DNA from: an uncultured Eubacteriales bacterium
GTDB taxonomy: Bacteria > Bacillota > Clostridia > Oscillospirales > Oscillospiraceae
Assembly: GCA_900544765.1 (NCBI GenBank)
Contig: UQWI01000006.1
Span: 62,001-126,000 of the forward strand
Length of the DNA: 64,000 bases
Direction of reading: 5' to 3'
Part shown: piece by piece, positions 57,841 to 64,000 of the stretch
Layout of the letters: every line of letters begins with the position of its first letter
Numbering within the stretch: position 1 is the first letter of the stretch
Program-made: the position numbers and the translations under genes
The notes under the pieces: generated by a model
Told to the model about the DNA's origin: nothing
What the model saw: the letters and a program-made list of their open reading frames with translations, nothing else
Database searches by the model: none

Positions 57841-59356
57841 TGCTTACCCCCTTCGTTTCCAGATTTTCGCCGTACATCCTGAGGCAGGCCAAGCCTATGC
57901 CGAGCAGGATGAAGAATGCGAAAAGTATGCGTGGATAGAACCATATATACTCAAAAATAGACAGTATTGCAATACCGCAGAAGGCTGAGCAGGTGCCCAT
58001 GACAGCGTAGCGCAGGGCCTTGCCTCGTGCGCGTATTATTGCAAAGCAGCTGTTCTTGACGTGGCGCAATATGAACCACATAAACGAGATAAAGCCCAAG
58101 ACGCCCCATTCCACAAAGAGCTCCAAGTAGAGCATCTGCGAATGGTAGACGCCCTTCGTGGCGCCGGGGAGCGCGTAGTCGGGGTACAGCGCGGCAAAGG
58201 TGTTCGGCCCCATGCCTATACCTGTCAGGCCGTAATCGCCAATCATGTTCAGTATGCCCTGCCAGGCGACTATGCGGTGATTGGCAGATGAGTCGTGGCT
58301 GTTGAAGATGGTGGAGATACGCGTCATAATGCTGTCCGGCAGGAAGGGGACGAGCAGCAGGCAGGCGACAATGCCGACGGGTATCAGCCTCTTGTCGAGA
58401 TAGTAGACGAACACAATGGCCGAGACGGCTATGCTCAGCCAGCCGCCGCGGGAGTAGGTCATGACCAGCGCCAGGAGCGGCAGGGCAATGCCGCAGCAGA
58501 AGATGAAGCGCCAGGTCGGGCTCTTGCGCTGCATGGCCCAGGCCACGGAAATGGGCGTGAAGAGCACCAGGAATTCGGCGTAGTTGTTCGGGTTGTCGAG
58601 CGTGGAATACACGCGGCCAGGCACGCCCTTGTTCAGGGAGAGGTCAGTGTAAGACGCGCTCACGTCGACGCCTATGAAGCGCTGGGCCACGGCATAGAGT
58701 GCTGTGACCATTACAGTGAAGTATATCGCGGTCATCAGCTTTTCAAGCCGCTTCTCGTCCGCCAAATCCGCCATGAACACATACATGAAGAGAAAGGCGG
58801 CTATGAAGAACAGGAGAACCCTGAAGCTGTCGCTCCTGTCGGACGTGAAGATAAGGCTGGTGAAGCAAGCTATCACGAAGAGCAGCAGCGGGAAGCCGAG
58901 CGCGACAGGGCTGACGGGCTCCCTGGCTCCGGCGGCGGCCATCAGGAAGTAGAGCCCGAAGAGGCCGACGGCAAAGAGAAGGGCGTAGGAGTTCGACCAC
59001 ATGGCGTGCGGCGCCACGAACATCACGAACACCACGAGGCACATGATGGTCTCGAAGTTGCAGAAGAATGAGCCGGAGGCCCAGCGCACAAGGACGCTGC
59101 GCTTGGCTGGGGTGCGCAGCGCGTTCATGATGCGTGAGAATATGTGTACAAGCCCGAACCAGACGGCGTTTATAAAGCGGCCCGTCAGGCTGTTTTGGTA
59201 GTACACCTCAATTTTGGGCGCCCGGCTGAGGAAGCGCACTACGGCGCTGTTGTGGAAGGCGCGGGAAAACGGGCGGTATATACCACGAAGGAAGTTGAAT
59301 ATGGCGCTGTACAGCCAGAAGCCGTACAGCTTTCCCAGGACGCTGTTGGCAAGCAT
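57815..59356 (-). CDS. O-antigen ligase/polymerase-like membrane protein
   Basis: A 513-residue protein with about 12 membrane segments. The motif PNNYAEFLVLFTPISVAWAM, the TYSRGGWLSIAVSAI segment and the large loop with GIGMGPNTFAALYPDYALPG, then HSQMLYLELFVEWGVLGF, are typical of Wzy/WaaL polymerases/ligases. It likely polymerises or attaches a surface polysaccharide. ATG 59356 is chosen (GAGGTGAGAGCC). The GT4 gene upstream fits the same pathway. Confidence 0.85.
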   Translation of the reverse strand: MLANSVLGKLYGFWLYSAIFNFLRGIYRPFSRAFHNSAVVRFLSRAPKIEVYYQNSLTGRFINAVWFGLVHIFSRIMNALRTPAKRSVLVRWASGSFFCNFETIMCLVVFVMFVAPHAMWSNSYALLFAVGLFGLYFLMAAAGAREPVSPVALGFPLLLFVIACFTSLIFTSDRSDSFRVLLFFIAAFLFMYVFMADLADEKRLEKLMTAIYFTVMVTALYAVAQRFIGVDVSASYTDLSLNKGVPGRVYSTLDNPNNYAEFLVLFTPISVAWAMQRKSPTWRFIFCCGIALPLLALVMTYSRGGWLSIAVSAIVFVYYLDKRLIPVGIVACLLLVPFLPDSIMTRISTIFNSHDSSANHRIVAWQGILNMIGDYGLTGIGMGPNTFAALYPDYALPGATKGVYHSQMLYLELFVEWGVLGFISFMWFILRHVKNSCFAIIRARGKALRYAVMGTCSAFCGIAILSIFEYIWFYPRILFAFFILLGIGLACLRMYGENLETKGVSNADKDHTG

Positions 59357-59392
59357 GGCTCTCACCTCGCTTTGCAGAAGCTCGCCGCGTCC

Positions 59393-59875
59393 TTATTCGA
59401 TGACTTCTATGTCCGCGACGTCGAGGAAGAGCTTGCAGTCGCCGAAGTACACGCTGGCGCTCTGGCCGTTGCCGTAGAGGATGCCGCCGATTGTCACGCC
59501 GCGGCTGCTGACAACGCCGGTGCCTTCAACCGTCAGCCTGACGGAGTTGTAGCCGGAGCGGGCTATCTCAACGACGTTGCCGTTGGCGTCGGTGACGGCG
59601 CTCTGGGAATCGCCGAGCGTCCAGTCAACAAGAGTGCCGAGTGTGACCTGGTTCTCGCTGTCCCAGGCCTCGACACCGGCCTCGAGCTGGTCTGCAACGA
59701 AGGTGGGGGTCTCCTCACAGAACAGGGTTATGCGCACGTCCTCAGTGTTGGCCGTGGTGCTTTCGGGTCCGAATAGCTTCATGCCGATAAAAGCTGCGGC
59801 GGCGATTATGATTATGACTATGATGAGGTCAACAATGTTGACCTTGCCAAAGAGTCTGCCTTTTTCGTCAATCAT
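59393..59875 (-). CDS. DUF4330 protein
   Basis: A 160-residue protein: MIDEKGRLFGKVNIVDLIIV, membrane segment to residue 32, then an extracytoplasmic beta-rich domain. It matches DUF4330, usually found beside polysaccharide polymerase and glycosyltransferase genes. Function is unknown, possibly as an assembly factor of the polymer. Confidence 0.88.
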   Translation of the reverse strand: MIDEKGRLFGKVNIVDLIIVIIIIAAAAFIGMKLFGPESTTANTEDVRITLFCEETPTFVADQLEAGVEAWDSENQVTLGTLVDWTLGDSQSAVTDANGNVVEIARSGYNSVRLTVEGTGVVSSRGVTIGGILYGNGQSASVYFGDCKLFLDVADIEVIE

Positions 59876-59912
59876 GGTGGTTCCTCCGAAATTGCTTAGT
59901 GTTTTTTGCTGT

Positions 59913-60995
59913 TTATTGGTAGGCGCGGAAAACGTCCCACGCCAGTTTGTTCAGATCGAATTCTTCGTCCACTTTGCGTCCCGCTGCGGCTGAGTATTCG
60001 CCGCGCAGGGCGTCGTTTTCCATGAGCTCGAGTATGGCCCCGGCGAAACCGTCTACGTCGCCGTATTTAAGCACCTTGCCGCAGACGATGTCCGTCTCGG
60101 CGAGGTCCCGGTTGCCGCCCACGTCGGTGACCACAAGCGGCAGCCCGGCGTTCATGGCCTCAAGGATGGCAAAGCTCATGGCCTCGTTGCACTTGCTGGT
60201 GTTGAGATAGAGGTCGCTGGCCCGAAGTATATCCGCCGTGTCGCTCCTGAACCCGGCTTGGATGACGTATTCGTCTAGCCCGAGCTCGTGCTTGCGGGCG
60301 GCAAAGGCGTCGAACTCGCCGCCGTCGCCACAGACTACGCACTTAAAAGGCCTGTCGGTGAGGCGGCGCAGCTGTGCAAGGGAATCCAGCAGGAAGTCGA
60401 GGCCCTTTTCCGGGGCATAGCGCGCGAATATGGTCAGCATGAAGTCGTTGCCGCCAACGCCCAGCGACTTTCTTGCGCTGAGGTCTCGCGAGCGGTCGGC
60501 CCAGGGCTCGACGCCGTTATATATGACCTCTATTCGCTCGGGACACACGCCGTTCTGTATCATTATGTCCCGGCCCTCACGGCACACGGCTATTATGCGG
60601 TGGTCCTTCGGCGTGAACATCCGGTTGAGTATGCACCAGCGCAGGCCGGAGCGTATTGTCAGGTGGTTTGTGTACACCACCCTGGGTGCGCTGTAGTGCT
60701 TTAGCGAGAGCAGTGCGATTATATTCTCGCGCGGATACTGGGCGTGTATGACTTCTATGCCGCGCTCTCGGCAATAGGCGGCCAGCTGCTTCGCGGCCGA
60801 CGCGGCTCCGGAGCGGTCCATGTCCAGGTGCAGCGACGGTATGCCCATGTCCTCCATCTTGGCGCTGAGCTCTCCGGCGACGTTGTACGCGAAATGGCAC
60901 TCATGCCCTCCGCCGGTGAAGATGCGAACGAGGTTTTCCACATATCTCTCCGTACCGGCTTTTCCGGCAAAATTTATGAGAAAGAGTATTTTCGT
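59913..60995 (-). CDS. Family 4 glycosyltransferase with a possible ACG start
   Basis: A 360-residue GT-B protein. C-terminal half: MLTIFARYAPEKGLDFLLDS, VVCGDGGEFDAFAARKHELG, and the E-x7-E motif in CNEAMSFAILEAMNAGLPLV. The N-terminal strand KILFLINFAGKAGTERYVEN is expected to begin with Met, but the codon is ACG (60995-60993), six or seven bases after GGAGGGG. GTG 60941 is the first standard start and would remove the acceptor loop. It transfers a sugar in surface polymer synthesis. First gene of the operon. Confidence 0.85.
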   Translation of the reverse strand, partial: TKILFLINFAGKAGTERYVENLVRIFTGGGHECHFAYNVAGELSAKMEDMGIPSLHLDMDRSGAASAAKQLAAYCRERGIEVIHAQYPRENIIALLSLKHYSAPRVVYTNHLTIRSGLRWCILNRMFTPKDHRIIAVCREGRDIMIQNGVCPERIEVIYNGVEPWADRSRDLSARKSLGVGGNDFMLTIFARYAPEKGLDFLLDSLAQLRRLTDRPFKCVVCGDGGEFDAFAARKHELGLDEYVIQAGFRSDTADILRASDLYLNTSKCNEAMSFAILEAMNAGLPLVVTDVGGNRDLAETDIVCGKVLKYGDVDGFAGAILELMENDALRGEYSAAAGRKVDEEFDLNKLAWDVFRAYQ

Positions 60996-61029
60996 GGGAC
61001 ACCCCTCCTTTTTTGAAGCAATCCAATAA

Positions 61030-61059
61030 ATTATATAATATTTCCTATCACATCGTCAA
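61030..61059 (-). promoter_or_regulatory. Promoter of the envelope-PII operon
   Basis: Minus strand: TTGACG (61059-61054), 18 bases, TATAAT (61035-61030). It is the only clear promoter before the six-gene run GT4, DUF4330, polymerase, DUF1538, P-II, CsoR. Confidence 0.75.
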
Positions 61060-61067
61060 GGCGAGGG

Positions 61068-61096
61068 TTGTTAACATACCGTAAATATGTTATTAT
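61068..61096 (+). promoter_or_regulatory. Promoter of the alanyl-tRNA editing gene
   Basis: TTGTTA (61068-61073), 17 bases, TATTAT (61091-61096), divergent from the envelope operon promoter. Confidence 0.75.
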
Positions 61097-61118
61097 TCAC
61101 TGCGCAGAGGTGATAAAA

Positions 61119-62273
61119 ATGACCGATAAACTTTATTATACAGACGGTGAAACCAGGACATTCACCGCGCAGGTGCTCTCCTGCACTGAGGAGAACGGGG
61201 CCTGTTCCGTTGCGCTAGACCGCACGGCCCTCTTCCCGGGAGGCGGCGGACAGGACGCCGACACCGGTACTCTCGCCGGTCAGCCCATAATAGGTATGCG
61301 CGAGGCGGACGAGACGGTGTATCACATAGTCCCTGAGCCGCTCGAGCCGGGGACGACGGTATCCGGCGAAGTTGATTGGGCTCTGCGCTTCCCGCGCATG
61401 CAGGGGCACAGCGGCGAGCACATCTTCTCCGGCACCGTGCACCGGCTCTTCCGAGGAGAGAACGTCGGCTTCCACATGGGCGCGGACGCCATGACGCTGG
61501 ACTTTTCCGTGGAGCTCTCGCCGGATGACATAGCGCTCTGCGAGCTGGAGGCCAACCGGGCCGTCTGGCGCGATATACCGGTTCAGTCCCTTTTGCCCAC
61601 GGCAGAGGAGCTTTCCCGCATGGAGTACCGAAGCAAAAAGGAGCTCAGCGGCAGGGTGAGGATAGTTGAAATACCGGGCACGGACATGTGCGCCTGCTGT
61701 GCTCCGCATGTGGCCCGAACGGGTGAGATAGGCGTGATAAAGGTGCTCGACTATGTGCGCCACAGGGGAGGGACCAGGCTTACTCTGGTGTGCGGAGAGG
61801 CCGCATATCGTGACTACGAAGCGCTGCACCGTGTGAACGCGGGCATATCCGCGCAGCTCTCGGCCAAGCGCCTTGAGACAGGCGCGGCGGTGGAGAGGGT
61901 CATGCGCGAGGGCGAGGAAAAGCGCTCCGAGATAACCAGGCTCAAGCGCGAGATACTATCGCTCAAGGCAGCGTTACTGCCTCGGGTGGAGGGCAATATG
62001 TGCATTTTCGAGCCGGACATGGACGCGATTACTCTGCGGGAGCTTGTCAACGCCGGGGTTGAGAAGTGCTCAGGCGTGTGCGCTGCGTTTTCGGGCGCTG
62101 ACGGCGGATACAGGTACATAATCGGCAGCGGCAGCGTAGATTTGAGGGCTGCGGCCAAAGAGATAAACGCCGCCATAAACGGACGAGGCGGAGGTTCGAG
62201 CGCCATGATACAGGGTACCTGCACCGCGTCACGGGCGGAGATTGAGGCGTTTTTCAACGTAAAACGCGGATAA
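61119..62273 (+). CDS. alaX: Alanyl-tRNA editing protein (AlaX-L type)
   Basis: A 384-residue protein. The editing domain has FPGGGGQDADTGTL, RMQGHSGEHIFSGTVHRLFR (H-x3-H), and CACCAPHVARTGEIG with the Cys/His zinc ligands. A coiled-coil stretch and a DHHA1-like domain (GGSSAMIQGTCTASRAEI) form the C-terminus. It hydrolyses mischarged Ser- or Gly-tRNA(Ala). ATG 61119 follows CAGAGGTGATAAAA. Confidence 0.93.
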   Translation: MTDKLYYTDGETRTFTAQVLSCTEENGACSVALDRTALFPGGGGQDADTGTLAGQPIIGMREADETVYHIVPEPLEPGTTVSGEVDWALRFPRMQGHSGEHIFSGTVHRLFRGENVGFHMGADAMTLDFSVELSPDDIALCELEANRAVWRDIPVQSLLPTAEELSRMEYRSKKELSGRVRIVEIPGTDMCACCAPHVARTGEIGVIKVLDYVRHRGGTRLTLVCGEAAYRDYEALHRVNAGISAQLSAKRLETGAAVERVMREGEEKRSEITRLKREILSLKAALLPRVEGNMCIFEPDMDAITLRELVNAGVEKCSGVCAAFSGADGGYRYIIGSGSVDLRAAAKEINAAINGRGGGSSAMIQGTCTASRAEIEAFFNVKRG

Positions 62274-62306
62274 AAAATAGACCGGAGCCGGCTCCGGTCT
62301 ATTTTT
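62273..62306. terminator. Bidirectional terminator (34-bp perfect palindrome)
   Basis: A 17-bp stem, AAAAATAGACCGGAGCC and its complement, with T-runs on both strands, between convergent alaX and TPM-domain genes. Confidence 0.9.
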
Positions 62307-62316
62307 GGCTTTTCGA

Positions 62317-63225
62317 TTATCTCCGGCCTCCGCCGCCGCCGGCGCGGCCGCCTCCACCGAAGCCGCCGCCGCGGAAGCCCCCTCCGCCGAAACCGCCTCC
62401 GCCGAAACCGCCGAAGCCGCCGCCTCCGCCGTAAGGCGGGCGCGGTCCCGGACCACGAGGCGGACGCGGGCCTCTGGGGCCTCTCGGCCCGCCGCAGAAG
62501 AAGAACATGGGCATGGCCCCGTAGCCGCGGCGATGCCTGCGCGCACCTACGCCGCCGGCAAATATACTGATGATTACAAGCAGGATAATGAGGGTGATTG
62601 CTATGCTGAACAGGGAGTTGCTGTGATAGGAGTCGTCATAGTACCCGTCGTAGTACCCGTCATCGTAGTACCCGCCGCCCTGGCCGGACTGAGAGTCCGA
62701 GGTGCCGCCGTAGAGCTCCACGCCGTATATGTCCTCATACACGTCGATAAGGTGAGGGAAGAGCGTGGCGACAGCCTCGTCATACTCGCCCGCGTCGGAG
62801 TAGGGCCAGAAGTACTCGTCCAGGAGGGAGTTGATTTCATCGGTGCTTATGTAGTTGGTGAGGCCCTGGCCTACGGCGAGCCAGCCGCGATCCTCCTGCA
62901 CAACGTGGAGCAGGAGCATGCCGTTATTGGCGGTTTCGCTGCCTATGCCCCAGTCGTTGAAAAGCAGCCAGGCGTACTGCTCGCTGTCATAGCCGCTCGG
63001 CAGGTAGTTTATAGTGACTACGCATATCTGCGCACCGTTGCACTCCTGCTCAAGCGGGCCGGAGGCGAGGTCGATGAGCTCCTTTGTGCTCTCGGAGAGC
63101 GTCCCGGCGTTATCTGTGACGTAAAAGTCGTCGCTCGGCTGCATAACGCCGTCCGAGGCGAGCGCGCCGCAAGCGATGGTAAAAGCAAATATCAGCGCGA
63201 AGAGCGCGGAAAACAGTTTCTTCAT
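62317..63225 (-). CDS. TPM-domain membrane protein with Gly/Arg-rich tail
   Basis: A 302-residue protein: signal-like helix (KLFSALFALIFAFTIACGAL), TPM domain (DDFYVTDNAGTLSESTKELI, then NNGMLLLHVVQEDRGWLAVG), acidic Tyr/Asp stretch, membrane segment (IAITLIILLVIISIFAGGVG) and a 60-residue tail of Gly, Phe, Arg and Pro. It resembles YgcG proteins that work with LemA in envelope functions. ATG 63225 begins four bases after the LemA stop. Confidence 0.85.
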   Translation of the reverse strand: MKKLFSALFALIFAFTIACGALASDGVMQPSDDFYVTDNAGTLSESTKELIDLASGPLEQECNGAQICVVTINYLPSGYDSEQYAWLLFNDWGIGSETANNGMLLLHVVQEDRGWLAVGQGLTNYISTDEINSLLDEYFWPYSDAGEYDEAVATLFPHLIDVYEDIYGVELYGGTSDSQSGQGGGYYDDGYYDGYYDDSYHSNSLFSIAITLIILLVIISIFAGGVGARRHRRGYGAMPMFFFCGGPRGPRGPRPPRGPGPRPPYGGGGGFGGFGGGGFGGGGFRGGGFGGGGRAGGGGGRR

Positions 63226-63229
63226 ACGT

Positions 63230-63778
63230 TTAGCTAAAGGTGTCGGGCGGATAGACCCCGGCAAACTCGGCCAGTTCCTTAGTGGGGAACTTGTTGTAGG
63301 TAGAGCGCACGAAATCTAAAACCTGGCTGTTGTAGTTGTTCTCGTCTATCATCTTCTGCGCACCGTTGAAGGCCTCGACGTAACTGGCCAGGTCGGCCTG
63401 TTCGTCTTCGGTAAGCTCGTAGGTGTTCAGTGTGCGCAGCGCTTGATTGAACTCGGCGCTCAAATCCTCGTTCGCGTAGTACATGGAGCTTATGACAGCG
63501 CTGTCGCAGGCCCACTGAAGATAGTCCTGCTCGTCGGCCAGAGCCTGTGCGGCCTGCTCGTCGTAACGGGCGAGGATAGACCACACGCCGTTAGTGGCCT
63601 GGAGCTTTTCCTGAAGGCGGGTGTATATGCTGCGCTGCCCCTCCACGTTTTCAAAAAATGCGTCCTCAACGGCGTCTATCTCGTCGCCGAGTTTAATCTG
63701 CGTATTTAAAACGAGTATGCTCGAACAGAGAATGAGAGCCAATATGACGGCTACTACGGGTTTTTTAAAGAAGTTCAT
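63230..63778 (-). CDS. LemA-family protein
   Basis: A 182-residue protein with an N-terminal membrane anchor (VVAVILALILCSSILVLNTQ) and a long helical outer domain ending NKFPTKELAEFAGVYPPDTF, the conserved LemA end. Partner of the TPM protein downstream. The function of the family is not settled; envelope stress and surface assembly are reported themes. Confidence 0.85.
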   Translation of the reverse strand: MNFFKKPVVAVILALILCSSILVLNTQIKLGDEIDAVEDAFFENVEGQRSIYTRLQEKLQATNGVWSILARYDEQAAQALADEQDYLQWACDSAVISSMYYANEDLSAEFNQALRTLNTYELTEDEQADLASYVEAFNGAQKMIDENNYNSQVLDFVRSTYNKFPTKELAEFAGVYPPDTFS

Positions 63779-63787
63779 TTATTAGCC

Positions 63788-64000
63788 TCAACCTCTCAGC
63801 TCAAGGAGCTTCTGCTTGAGCTCTCCCTCGATGCGGCCGAGCTCAACCTCGGCCTCGGCGCGCTTCGCGGCGCCGTCTGCCTGAATCTGGCGGACTTCCT
63901 CGAGGGTGCTTATGAGCTCCTGGTTGGTCTTTTGCAGCGTTTCTATGTCCACTATGCCGCGCTCGGCCTCTCGGGCTATCTCAACGCTGCCCTGGTGCAG
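63788..64000 (-). CDS. TelA-like toxic-anion resistance protein, C-terminal part
   Basis: The final 70 codons: GSVEIAREAERGIVDIETLQ, then KTNQELISTLEEVRQIQADG, and AKRAEAEVELGRIEGELKQK LLELRG. This helical ending is typical of TelA/KlaA proteins. The start lies beyond the window. It is the first gene, within view, of the TelA-LemA-TPM group. Confidence 0.75.
   Translation of the reverse strand: MHQGSVEIAREAERGIVDIETLQKTNQELISTLEEVRQIQADGAAKRAEAEVELGRIEGELKQKLLELRG

Overview
The window looks like a chromosome segment of a spore-forming, GC-rich anaerobe of the Clostridia (Oscillospiraceae/Ruminococcaceae type). Supporting signs are a SigH-like sigma factor, a SpoIIM-like protein beside xerD, a BclA-like collagen protein, ruvCAB-trmK-nif3 housekeeping genes, and Firmicutes-style Shine-Dalgarno sites and consensus TTGACA/TATAAT promoters. 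No rRNA, intact tRNA or CRISPR array is visible. The organism assignment is inference from gene content.

Region 1 (1-17702) is the right part of a prophage with a P2/Mu-like contractile tail. In order it holds the tape-measure C-terminus, gpX, gpD, gpV, gpU, gpW, gpJ, gpI, a tail-fibre N-domain gene and accessory fibre genes, then a rearranged locus of four homologous fibre cassettes (8158-11843), small proteins, holin, CHAP endolysin, a HicAB toxin-antitoxin pair, a short serine recombinase and regulators. The cassette locus carries direct sequence evidence of a reciprocal 1.8-kb DNA inversion (8800-10630). It has separated cassette B from its fibronectin-like C-terminal partner and joined cassette D to that partner out of frame, so the long fibre is in an OFF state. 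Four promoters around hicA, the recombinase, a small HTH gene and a divergent gene share one 19-bp operator.

Region 2 (17749-27979) is an integrative mobilizable element inserted in tandem with the prophage. It is bounded by two identical 46-bp copies of the 3' half of a tRNA-Thr(GGT) gene and has GTGGGTCA arm-type repeats at both ends. It carries a tyrosine integrase broken by one amber codon, a MobA/MobC relaxase system, three copies of a shared promoter module, and cargo: an HTH protein, a Ser/Thr kinase fused to leucine-rich repeats, and two lipoproteins, one with a beta-helix.

Region 3 (28026-64000) is the core chromosome. On the plus strand are DNA and nucleotide repair (OGG-like glycosylase, Nudix), guaB, a sirtuin-tagA-tmk-MTHFS run, mltG, a Ptb-like acyltransferase, the collagen-like protein with its glycosyltransferase, a DUF2325-DUF3793-flavodoxin operon with probable metal-repressor operators, traX, tgt, yajC, spoIIM-like, xerD, a HAD hydrolase, ruvCAB, sigH-like, trmK and nif3. 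On the minus strand are an MBL-fold/GNAT pair, a DtxR-family regulator with a membrane protein, a six-gene envelope/PII/DUF1538/CsoR operon, and a TelA-LemA-TPM group. Two minus-strand genes, MBL and GT4, have no ATG/GTG/TTG where homology demands a start; they offer ATA and ACG just after a Shine-Dalgarno. A 49-residue cysteine-rich membrane protein lies at 36558-36707.
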